From Scilla litardierei (taxonomy: Eukaryota; Streptophyta; Magnoliopsida; Asparagales; Asparagaceae): a stretch of 64,000 bases of DNA. This document shows, in pieces, positions 45,801 through 55,520 of the stretch (position 1 is the first letter of the stretch; every line of letters begins with the position of its first letter). The translations under genes and the position numbers were made by a program. The notes under the pieces are model-generated. The model saw nothing but the letters and a program-made list of their open reading frames with translations. It had not been told where the DNA came from and made no database searches. The stretch is taken from contig CM061142.1 of assembly GCA_030789695.1 (NCBI GenBank), forward strand, positions 568,159,281-568,223,280, given 5' to 3'.

Positions 45801-47858
45801 ATGGAATATAATGCTTCAGCCATGTCTCATGAAGAAGGTCTATCAACCGTTCGACCCCGCTCTTCAACGAAACCACCTACCTAAGTTGGAAGATCAAGAT
45901 GATGATATACTTGGAGGGTCAAGACCTTTAGGAAATCACAGAGTCGCCATTTGAGAAGCCTACTATACCCGCGGCTTCAAGGACAAAATCGGAGAAGGAC
46001 TCGATCAAATTCAATGCGAGGGCTATGAATGCATTCCATTGCGTCCTCACTTCAAATGAGTTCAACCGCATCTCCATGAGCAAAACGGCCTACAAAATCT
46101 GGCATACATTGGAAATTTCTCATGAAGGAATTCGAAGGTAAAGAAATCTAAACAATGTGTATTTAGATCTAAATATGAGTTGTTTAAGATGCAGGACGGT
46201 GAAAACATCTAGGAGATGTTCACAAGGTTCACAGAAATCATGAACGCTTTGGAAGGACTTGGGAAGGTGATTTTCCAAGAGTATCGAGTGGAGAAGATCC
46301 TTGACTCGCTCACATCTCAATGGGAGTCAAAGGCCAACTGTATTTTGGAGTCTAACGACATGTCCAAATACACCGTTGAGAAGTGCATTGGGAATCTCAA
46401 GGCGTATGAAGTAAAGCTTCAACATAAGAAGGAGATTCAACCATCCAAGCCCGAGGAGCCTGAGAAGCAAAATGGGGTTGCATTCCATGTCGAGAAGGAG
46501 CCAATCGAGTGGAGAAAGAAATTCCATCGGGAAGCTTCGAGTGAAGAAGAAGAAGAAGATGATGATGATGTTAGCGATGATGATTACATCGTGCTTGCCA
46601 AGCAATTCAAGGCATTCCTCAAGGGCAAGCAAGGTAAATCTTTGTCAAAGTTTGTCTCCAATTCTAACAAGGTTCCTACTTGTTACAATTGCAGTGGTAA
46701 AGGTCATTGCTCCATCAAATGCCCTTCCAAACCCACCAATGAGACTTATAGGTAAAGGGAAGAAGCATTGGAAAGGTAAGTCCAAATTCAAGAATCAAAA
46801 GAAGGGACTTGCCAGCACATTGATGATTCCGATGACGACACATCAAGTGATGAAGAAGCGGATGACAAGGAGCGAGCTCACATGTGCTTTGCGGCTTTTG
46901 ATGATTCTTCATCAATCTCCTCAAGTTCAAGTGATGAAGAGGTAGAGACGTGGCTCAAATCCCACGAAGAAATGTGCTTCATGGCTAATGGGGAAGAGTC
47001 TTTGTCAAGCTCTAGCAAGGAGGAAAGCGATGATGAAGTTGTGGAGGATAAGCTATCCTACAAGGAGCTCGAATACCGCTTCAACGTGGCCTTCAACGTG
47101 GCAAGTAAGTGCATCGACTCAGATGATAAATTGAAAGCAAAATTTAAGAATGTTATGAGTAGGGTGCATGCTTTATAATATACTAGTGTAAATAATAATG
47201 ATGCTTTGCATGGTTGTAACACTAGTGAAAGAGACGCACTTCTCTCTAAAGTTAAGGAATTGAGCATAACCAATGAAAAATTAGTAGCTCAAAACCTTAG
47301 CTTAGAAACTCGCATTCAACAACTTACATTGAAATGCGAAAAGGAATCCCATAAGCTTATTAGCTTTGTTCATGCTAGGGATTCACCCCACGGTTTGCTT
47401 GAAAAACAACATCCGGCAAACCATAGAGGAGGTTTGGGATACATTCCAAAGGTGGTTACCAAACCCACCTCTAATTCTTCTTTTGGTGCAAATACAAGAA
47501 ATATTGTAAAAGCACATAAGAAGAATCACCATGCTTTCTAGTATAAAAATAACATCAACAAGAAGCATGTAAATCACAAGGTGTTGATGAAAATGAAAAT
47601 CCTTCATTTTTTGCTAAGAAGCAAAATCATCATTTTATGCATGCCAAGAAATTATTTTCTACATCTAAGCATGCCACATCCATCCCTCTTGCAACGGCAA
47701 AATACTTGCATAGGAAATCCTTGAGTTTATGTATTTCCACTATGTGTAGTGTGCAACAGAGGGATAGATACATCAACTCTCTATTTAGGGATGCGATCAC
47801 CTCATGTGATTACATTAGGAAATCAAACTCCTCTTGGGTTTGGTTCCCTGATGTTTAG
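45801..47858 (+). pseudogene. gag: Gag of copia 2, decayed
   Basis: The ATG at 45801 would lie about 35 bp behind the primer site without gypsy A. The first part is in shifting frames (FNETTYLSWKIKMMIYLEGQ, FNARAMNAFHCVLTSNEF). The best-kept frame is 46216-46755 with MFTRFTEIMNALEGLGKV, YTVEKCIGNLKAYEVKLQ, an acidic run and a zinc knuckle CYNCSGKGHCSIKC. Acidic/Ser-rich sequence follows (46882-47178), then a helical part (47206-47541) with HPANHRGGLGY, the usual gag C-terminal mark. The last frame ends with WVWFPDV at 47858, the counterpart of the WTWLPKG end in copia 1. Several stops and frameshifts are present. Confidence 0.8.
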
Positions 47859-49298
47859 GTTCCTTACACATATGCATATTGCATGGGTATTGTGCTTAAA
47901 TGTTTATTTTTAGCGTACCCATTATTTGTGTGTGTTTCATGATTTTGAAAATGTATTCAAATTTATTTTTCATGAAAATGGGGACCTTGGGGAATACATT
48001 GTCATGCATGCATTCTTTGATCCATATGTATGACAATGGGGGAGTTAATATGTTGTATGTTTAAAATATTTTAAAACATATTTTAACTCACATTCTGGGT
48101 TTTGATAAAGATCATTATTTACACTTGGTTATTATGGTCTTGATCTTAACTAATTGATATTGTCAACATGTTACATGTTATATTATATTTTTGGCAATGT
48201 CATTGTGTTTCATCGAAGCTTGATTTTTCCATATCTATTGCTTTGATACACTTTTGGCCCATGGCTCCAAGTATGTTTAACAATTGGTAAAGAGGATTAT
48301 CTTTCAAGATTCTTTTTCTACAATTGGTATTTTCTCAATTGTTAGAGATTGTTTGTCTCCTACTTTACAATTGTTATTAGATCATAGAAGTCAAAAATTT
48401 GACCATTTCTATGATCTAGGGGGAGCATGAGATAATGATTGATATCCACTAAATTTTTACAATTTGGTATCATACATTTCTTTACTCTTACATATTGTCA
48501 AATTTTTGATTAAGATGACAAGGGGGGATATTTTTGCTGTCCATCTTTTTGACGATGTCAAGGGGGAGAGATATATGCATTATGTAAATGTAATTCTTGT
48601 ATTTCATACATATGCATTTGGGGAGAGATATATCTAAGGGGAGAGATATGTGGGAGTATATAAACCATTCTTGTGTGCATGTTTTATTCTTATTGCAATT
48701 GGTTTATGTAATCCATGCATGTTTTATGTCACCATGGTTTCTCATTATTTCATTTGGTATAATGAGTACTTTCAGTTGTGTATCTTATCGTACAATTGAT
48801 GTATATCAGTTGGGGGAGCTCATTAGAATTATGCTTTATTCTCTTTAAATTAAAATAATGTGTGTCATCATCAAAAAGATAAGCTCCCCCTACTTATAAG
48901 TAGGGGGAGATTGTTGATGACACACATTATGTAAATATAAAGAGAATAAAGCATAATGCTAATGAGCCCCCTACTTATATGCACCAATTGTAAGATAAGA
49001 TATACAACTGAAAATACTCATTATACCAAATGAAATATGAGAAACCATGGTGACATATAATAGGCATGTATTACATAAACCAATTGCAATAAGAATAAAA
49101 CATGCACACAAGAATGGTTTATATACTCCCACATATCTCTTCCCATAGATATATATCTCCCCAAATGCATATGTATGAAATACAAGAATTACATTTACAT
49201 AATGCATATATCTCTCCCATTGAAATCAAGGAGTGATTGATTAGCACACGAACATTATGCTTTATTCTCTTTATATTTACATAATGTGTGTCATCATC
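47859..49298 (+). other. 3' untranslated region of copia 2 with repeated purine tracts
   Basis: No pol sequence follows gag. Several GGGGGAG-type tracts occur (48038, 48419, 48522, 48562, 48812, 48903). The region contains the large foldback described separately. Confidence 0.65.
48564..49218. repeat. Foldback with arms of about 325-330 bp in the copia 2 3' region
   Basis: The centre is the perfect 26-bp palindrome at 48884-48909. The left arm from 48564 (GGGAGAGATATATGCATTATG) is matched by the right arm ending at 49218 (CATAATGCATATATCTCTCCC), with matching blocks all along (for example the TGTGTGCATGTTTTATTCTT type block). Arms differ by small indels and substitutions, roughly 10 percent by eye. 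A third copy of the terminal 60 bp lies in direct orientation at 49253-49312 and carries the real polypurine tract. Confidence 0.9.
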
Positions 49299-49312
49299 AA
49301 AAAGGGGGAGAT
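49299..49312 (+). promoter_or_regulatory. Polypurine tract of copia 2
   Basis: AAAAAGGGGGAGAT immediately before the 3' LTR. Confidence 0.9.
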
Positions 49313-50133
49313 TGTTGAGTATTGGTGTTTCATACCAAGGTTATTTTGATGATGATCACAATATTATGTTGTTGCTAATGACTCTCTTATTTTAGTCTCA
49401 TAGTTACTTTTCAAGAATATCATTTTTGGAGACTAAACACTTGGTGCAAGGATGTACATCAAGAGGAGTTATGCCAAAGCTTAAACTCAAGGGGTGCCAA
49501 AGCTTGAAGATGATGTGGAGCATCAAGGCATCAAGATTGAAGCCATAAACTCTAAGGAAAGCAATGTGATTCATGTAATATTTCAGTAATTGCTTTCTCT
49601 CTTTTTGAGTCTAGGTTTAATGTAATGCCTTGATAGATGGTCTACTCATTCATGCACATACATTTAACCATCTTAGTGAGCCTTAGGATTATCATAGAAT
49701 CCAACCTAATAGGTTTATCTTGTCCAAAGACTCAATTGGAGTCTCTAGCTCTCCTACAGTCGCCTACTGAAGGTTTTACAGTCGACCGGGTGATTCAAGT
49801 CGCCTGTAGAGCCTTCTACAGTTGACTGTGGTGCACTGCTCAAGTCAACTTATTATTGACACTACTTGAGCTTTTTTGCATCAGTCGACTGATGAAGTAT
49901 TTACAGTCGCCTGTGAAATGGTCAACAATCGTCTGAAAGGTGTAAGTGCGAAGATTGATTCTCTCTGTTTTATTCCATCTCCTGCTGCAGTCGACTGATG
50001 AAGGATAAACAGCCGCCTGTCTATTTAACAGTCGACTGTCATTTGTTCATCAGTCGCCTGTATTCATACTGGGAGTAAGTTGTAACTCTCTGTTTTATTC
50101 CATCCCATGCAGCAATTGCCTGATGAAGGATAT
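49313..50133 (+). mobile_element. 3' LTR of copia 2, first part
   Basis: Matches 35508 onward. It carries a longer array of CAGTCGACTG/CAGTCGCCTG motifs (49757-50063) than the 5' LTR. It is cut by the antisense Athila-like element at 50134; the five bases before the cut are GATAT, the expected target duplication, whose partner is outside the window. Confidence 0.85.
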
Positions 50134-51738
50134 TGACGTCCCCGCTATGTGCGTGTCAGATGTGTGCAATATATGATAGGGGGAGTGAGATTTAAATATT
50201 TATAACCGCAAGCGCACGGTGTTGTAGAGTGGCTTGGGGGTCGAACTCAGGGAGGCGTGGTTATGCTTGTGTTAGAAAGGACCGGATTCACCCCATGGGT
50301 GAGCAAGCCCGAATCAGTAGATGGGTTATCACGAAAGATAGAATGTGAGGGATAAACAATATAAAGGGAAACCCGGGACTTCGGTTTCCACCCTATCGTG
50401 CGATTCTCACCAACACGGCCTACGAGTAGGAAAACGATCGGAATTAGGGTCTAATGGTGAGACGTTGCCTCTGAGAGTGATACGTCGGACTACCTGGGTT
50501 CGGTCAGTGGGCATTCCCATATCCATTAACACTGACCGACTCTGGGAGCACTAAGCTCGCAACGATAACTCCCAACATCTCATCCTGCCGCTCCCGCGCA
50601 CTAGTATTCGATGTCTACACTAAGGGCGTGAGCTATGGCTAGGGAGTCAACCGCCAAGTTTATTCCCCCTTGGCCCAACGGTCAAAGGCCATCTTTTTCC
50701 CGCCGATAACAATGAAACACCCTGCGTAACCGATAGATTCCTAATCCCTATCGATTTCCTAGTCCTATGGACGCATAGGGGAGAACCCACGAAGGGGTTT
50801 CCAACAAAATCCCAGATTTGGGAACTACTCACACATATTTACTAAAAAGAAATCTAAATCGAAATCGACCGTTAAAAGCATGATCAGGCGATTGAAAAGT
50901 AGTAAGAGCAATGCAAATAATACTATATTAAAGTTTGGTAAAGATCAGACAACTTACAAATATCTAGAAAATTACAGCCGTCAAGAGAGAGAAAAACAGC
51001 AAAAAAACACAACTCTCCCGTTTCTGGAAACCTAGGGTCTCTATTTATAGAAAACGACATCACCCGATCGGGAGAAGAATCACCCGATCGAGTGACCTGC
51101 TGCGAACTTTGGCAGCAATCTTCAGCATTTCACCCGGTCAGGCGACACGGTCGGTTGGCGGAAGCTGCTCGTCATTTGGATCTTGATCGTCGTCGGTTGA
51201 ACCGATCGGTTGGAATTGTTGCCCAAAAGACAGAGACTTGCGATATTCTGGCATTGTCAGCCGGCCGTCGGGTGAGCTCTCCGGGTCATCTTCTTCGGGG
51301 AAACGGCTACAGGTGAACCGATCATGTGAAGATCACCCGATCGGTTGAGTTTCAGCTCCAATTTCCAGAGAGAACAGTCGGTTTAACTGGTCGGTGACCC
51401 GGTCAGTTGACACTTTCGTTGCTTCAGCGGCTGACAGGGTCGTGCATGCGTGCATCACCTGATCGGTTGGCTATGTCCAACCGATCGGGTAGGGGCTGAA
51501 AGATAGAGATCTTCATCGTTTGGCCCCCTGGATCACGCGTGACTCCTCCCGTTGCTCTGGGGACTTATGATATCGTTGTTAAAAGTCCCCTACGCTAGCA
51601 AACTCCTGCAAATACGTAAAAACACGGAGAAGTGAAAGAAAACAAGAAAATACGAGAAAATGGGTACGAGACGGTGGAAAATGACGGAAAAACACAAAAG
51701 AAAACGTGCGTGAATATATGAAATATAAACGCACGTCA
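50134..51738 (-). mobile_element. 3' LTR of the antisense Athila-like element
   Basis: 1605 bp. On the minus strand it starts TGACGTGCGTTTATA at 51738 and ends GGGGACGTCA at 50134. The minus-strand TATA box (CTATAAATAG) is at 51041-51050, with the GATCGG motif array upstream of it. Confidence 0.75.
51061..51490. promoter_or_regulatory. CACCCGATCGG/ACCGATCGGT motif array in the Athila-like LTR
   Basis: About ten copies or variants built on the palindromes CCGATCGG and ACCGATCGGT and the half-form GGTCGGTTG (51061, 51090, 51129, 51148, 51195, 51330, 51368, 51393, 51460, 51479). The array starts about 11 bp upstream of the minus-strand TATA box. Confidence 0.75.
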
Positions 51739-52310
51739 AAATCCCCCAAGCTGAACCTTTCCTCGTCCTCGAGGAAGACGAGTGAGAGTAGGGGCTCGGA
51801 GGGAGAAAATAGAGAGAAAGAGAGAAAGAGAGAACTCTAAATCCTAAATCACCCGTCAGGGCCAACAAAATCAAAAACGACACACCAAGCAAGCAAACGC
51901 CAAATCACATCACTAAACCAAGGAATACGAGTCCAGACAAGTGCCGTGGGCCCACGTGGTGAAGCGCGAGTGAGCGTGGTCGTGTGCTAGCAAACAGTGT
52001 CGCTATCTACATTGTGCTATAAACTCCATATACATAAATCTAAGAAATGACCCAAATATCGATTCGATTCGGAATAAGCGGTGAATATATAGCTCAAGCA
52101 TGCATGAGAAGAGTATGAGAATAGAAACACATCAAGTGTCGGGGACTCCACAGATAGGGACTCGGGCATCACCACACTATCGCCTAGGTAATAGCTAGAA
52201 ACTCCCTATTCCAAGTGTTTTCGAAAGCGATGGGGGTTGAGATGATGTGGAGTAGAACACTCGGTGCAAATTCTCGCCTTCCCTTTATTCTCGGTAGATA
52301 GAAAAAATAT
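51739..52310 (-). other. Polypurine tract and 3' spacer of the Athila-like element
   Basis: On the minus strand the tract reads AAGGTTCAGCTTGGGGGATT (51740-51759), directly before the LTR. The remainder up to the ORF is without a gene. Confidence 0.6.
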
Positions 52311-52867
52311 TCACACATTTTTTTGGGTTTTGGGTATTTGTATTTTTTTTGGCTTTTTGGCTATACATATTTTTTTCCTTTTTCTTTTCTTTTCTTTCTT
52401 CCCTTTTTTGGGTGATCGAGAACGCACCTGCAATTCCTTGCGGCGCACCAATGGGGTGACGGAAGTGGAGGGAAGTGGAGCTGTGGGGGTGACAGTGGAG
52501 GGAATGGAAACCGTGGGAGTAGATGAGGTAGTGGGGATGGAAGTAGTGATAGGAGGGGATGGTCGCCTAGGGGGTGATGGTGGAGGTGAAGAATGTGATG
52601 GCGGAGGTGAAAATCGTCGAGGGGGTGAAGGTGGTGGTGTGGGTGGAGGAGGTCCGTGGATGTGAGTGAGGATGCGGAGGATGGTGGCCACATCCCTCTC
52701 AAGTGCGAGGAAGCGTGGGTGAGAGAAAATTGAAGGGGGTGGGTCCGAGGAGGTGGAGGACGAGACGACACGCGAAGCGAAGCCAGCTCAGTCTCAAGAG
52801 CGTGACGAGCGGAAGTGGCTCGACAAAAGGAGGAGGTGGTGGTTGTGCGGACCGGATGGGTGGCGAC
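52311..52867 (-). pseudogene. C-terminal part of the Athila-like ORF, split off by gypsy B
   Basis: On the minus strand the frame continues from the piece right of gypsy B. It shows a helical stretch (ALETELASLRV, then ERDVATILRILTHIHG), a strongly Pro/Ser-rich region (PPPPTPPPSPPRR and similar) and a Lys-rich tail ending at 52311. A single-base slip separates the first helical part from the second. The left target duplication GCGAC is at 52863-52867. Confidence 0.55.
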
Positions 52868-53161
52868 TGTAACGACTGCTTTTCATGTATCTGGATTTTA
52901 TATATTATAATATATGTTTTTGTGGGTTTTCTCCTCTTGTGTGGTTTTCGTCTCCGTAACTTTCATTTTCGATCGATTCGTCGTATTTTCTCGATTCTTC
53001 CTTAGGATCGTCGATTTCGAAGTACGTCGTTTGTGACGGGCTTCATAACAGTCATATCTAACTATTAGATCAAGCCTAGGAGTCTTAGGATTCGATCACG
53101 GGGCCTCGCGCTCCGTATCGGAACTTTTCTGTGCTCATTAGCCGGTGTAAGAAGGGCCACC

Positions 53162-53556
53162 GACCGACTAGATGACGATCCAGTCGGTCGGCAATCCTTC
53201 TTGGACCGACTAGTTAGCTTTCTAAATTTCTCAGGAGTTACTGTTTATCGTTAGTCGGTCTAAGAACGTTGGTTGACCGACTAGGTTGCAAACTAGTCGG
53301 TCAGCAATGCTTCTTGAACCAACTAACTCATCAAATTATTTTTGTATCAGTTACTGTTTACTCTTAGTCGGTCTAAGAACGTTCATCGACCGACTAGATG
53401 CTAAACTAGTCGGTCAGTACTTGTTCATGGACCGACTAATTCTAGATCCTAATTTCACCTGTAGCTACTGTTTACACTTAGTCGGTCTGCGTTGGTCGAC
53501 CGACCGACTAGTTGTCAAACTAGTCGGTCAGTGGTTGTTCTTTGACCGACTAACTA
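53162..53556. promoter_or_regulatory. Four 113-bp units with GACCGACTAG/CTAGTCGGTC pairs in gypsy B U3 (5' copy)
   Basis: GACCGACTA begins at 53162, 53275, 53388 and 53502, a period of 113-114 bp. Each unit has a spaced inverted pair, a second GACCGACTA half-site, TACTGTTTA and TTAGTCGGTC. The last half-site ends about 41 bp before the TATA box. The 3' LTR copy starts near 60501. Confidence 0.9.
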
Positions 53557-53596
53557 GTGCTGTAAACCCTAGTTTTGCCCTAGCCGCCAGCCTAGC

Positions 53597-53605
53597 CTAT
53601 AAATA
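53597..53605 (+). promoter_or_regulatory. TATA box of gypsy B
   Basis: CTATAAATA, present identically in the 3' LTR at 60936-60944. Confidence 0.75.
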
Positions 53606-54430
53606 CCCAACCCAAACGTTTTCTTCCCCTCCAACTCGACCCTAAACCCTAAAATCGCCCCCATTGATCCCCCATCTTCCTCCAAGCTTCAATCCTTCAC
53701 TCCAAGCCCTAAAACCTTCATCCAATCCATCCATCTACTCTATCTACCCCTCATCTTCCCCAAATCTCCATCAAAACCCATCAAAATCTCCAAATCCCCC
53801 AAAACCCTAGTTTCCCCAAACTTCTCCAATCTCTTCCAGATTTGATCCTAGGGTTCCCCGGAGTGTTCCTTCCGTCTCCTCTCGGTAAGAAATCGATCTA
53901 CCGTTGTTTTCTTAACTTATCTATATTTTTATGAAACCCTAATTAATTTCATGTGTTTGGTGTTTATTTCCCCCTAAACAGCGATTTCCTCGTAGATAGC
54001 ATCCGTGTGACGAGGTTGATCGTCATCCCCGGTGCTAGGCAAGTGAAACTTGCCACTTAGGGTTTAGGCCATGTTTTAGGCCATTTGCATGTTGTGGGCG
54101 TAAAAGAGGCTAGGCGACGAAATGAAACTCGCCTAGGCGCAAATTGGGGAATTAGCTTGACAACGAAGCTAATTCCGACTTTTAGCATGTTGCACAATTA
54201 CCATGTCATGTTTACTTTCAAATAACGGTACGCGAATATGTTCATGTCATTGCATTTTGCCTGTCACGTTTACTTTCAATTAACGGTACGCAAATATCTG
54301 TTCATGTCTTTGCATAGTGATTATTCATCGTGATTGCGTAGCGCACGCTACAATATTATATTCCTGGCTCGTGTTCCAGAAGCGAGCTTAGTGAGTTGGA
54401 AACCCCAACGCTCGACACATATGGGTGGGG

Positions 54431-54740
54431 TAAGAGATAAGCGGCCTGAGCCCCGAGTTGGCCTGATCCGCCACTCCGGCCAGCAGGTGGACTCTCTAGT
54501 GCACAAGTGATTAATAGTGATAGAGATAAGCGGCCTGAGCCACGAGCTGGCCAGCAGGTGGACTCTCTATGCACTAAGTGTTACCAGTGACAAGTGATTA
54601 ATAGTGGTAGAGATAAGCGGCCTGAGCCACGAGCTGGCCAGCAGGTGGACTCTCTATGCACTAAGTGATAAGTGATAAGTGATAAGTGATAAGTGATAAG
54701 TGATAAGTGATAAGTGATAAGTGATAAATGATAAGTGATT
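54431..54740. repeat. 85-bp tandem units and (GTGATAA)n microsatellite in gypsy B LTR
   Basis: Three units share AGATAAGCGGCCTGAGCC and CAGCAGGTGGACTCTCTA; the last runs into about eleven copies of the 7-mer GTGATAA. The block is repeated at 61770-62080 in the 3' LTR, where one 7-mer differs. Confidence 0.92.
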
Positions 54741-55378
54741 AGAGATTTGGTAGCTTTTGCTACATTGTGCATGCTTGCTTCTCTTTTTAAACTGTTGCAT
54801 CATGTTTAACTGCCATGCCATGCATCATACTAAACTGCTAGGTTGCTAGTTGCCTTACCATCAGTTTCCTTGCCCAAGTCTTTTTAGACTTGCTGACATG
54901 TGCCCCTTTACTCTTTTGGGTGACACATGTTAGAACCTGAGCCTGAGTACCTCGTTGAGGACGAGGTGTTTGCCGACGCCGAGCCCGAGCTTGTGTTTGA
55001 CGGGGAGTACGTGGACACTGGGGACCAGTCCTAGTGTCTCCGTTGCGTTTTATTTTGTTAGACAGTTGTTTGTTATTGGTGCGTGGCACCCATACTTTGT
55101 TATGTTGGTGCTTTTGTTGGCCTTGTTCTGGGCCTTTAGACTCTTTTCTTTTAGCCTGGTGGCTTTTCTGGATGTTGAACATATTTGTGATGTTGGACAA
55201 TATTTGTGAGATGTGAATTTTATTTCAGTCTCTCCTTGTGTTATTATTGCTATTCTGTTGTGGTTACAGGGACCTGTTTATGTATCGTGGACGCTTATCG
55301 GGTTTGGGGCTTCACAGCTCCACTCTCGTGCGGACCTTTTCACGTCTCGCCTCCATTTTAGGGAAGCGGGTCGTGACA

Positions 55379-55520
55379 GGTTTTAGTGGTGGCCCATGCA
55401 GGTCTTCTGTAACTGCGATTTTTGGAATAGCGATAATAATATTAGAATGTCCAATAAATTGAGTTCGACGTCCGAGTCATAAGCTATGAGTCTAATCTGA
55501 TTTGTTTTCCGTGTCATTAG
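55379..55520 (+). other. Leader of gypsy B between LTR and gag
   Basis: The leader lacks the TGGTATCAGAGC site common in plant chromoviruses. The only TGG-starting candidate is TGGTGGCCCATGCAGG at 55387-55402, conserved in gypsy A (from 39297). The leader also begins with GT (55380) and ends with AG (55520) just before the gag ATG, so an untranslated intron cannot be excluded. Confidence 0.5.

Larger units (their letters stand above)
35508..50133 (+). mobile_element. Copia element 2: gag-only, non-autonomous, interrupted
   Basis: LTR starts TGTTGAGTATTGG as in copia 1, and the primer site and the polypurine tract with its TCATCATC lead-in are the same. Only a gag region is present between them; protease, integrase, RT and RNase H are absent. 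Gypsy A is inserted 3 bp behind the primer site. The 3' LTR is cut at 50133 by an antisense Athila-like element, and the rest of it is beyond the window. The copia 1 family or a relative would have had to supply the enzymes. Confidence 0.85.
52868..55378 (+). mobile_element. 5' LTR of gypsy B
   Basis: 2511 bp. It holds four tandem units with inverted motifs, a TATA box at 53597-53605 (CTATAAATA), three related units of about 85 bp (54431-54670) and a (GTGATAA)n microsatellite (54662-54740). Confidence 0.95.

Noticed and set aside
52264..52665. Glycine/valine-rich plus-strand frame
   Set aside because: It is the complement of the Pro-rich part of the Athila-like ORF.
53286..53645. 119-codon open frame repeated at 60625-60984
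   Set aside because: It is the LTR motif array read as protein; identical in both LTRs because the LTRs are identical.
55387..55410. Resemblance of the gypsy B leader to the anticodon region of initiator tRNA-Met
   Set aside because: The similarity is in the same sense as the tRNA, so it could not pair with it, and it is short and gapped.
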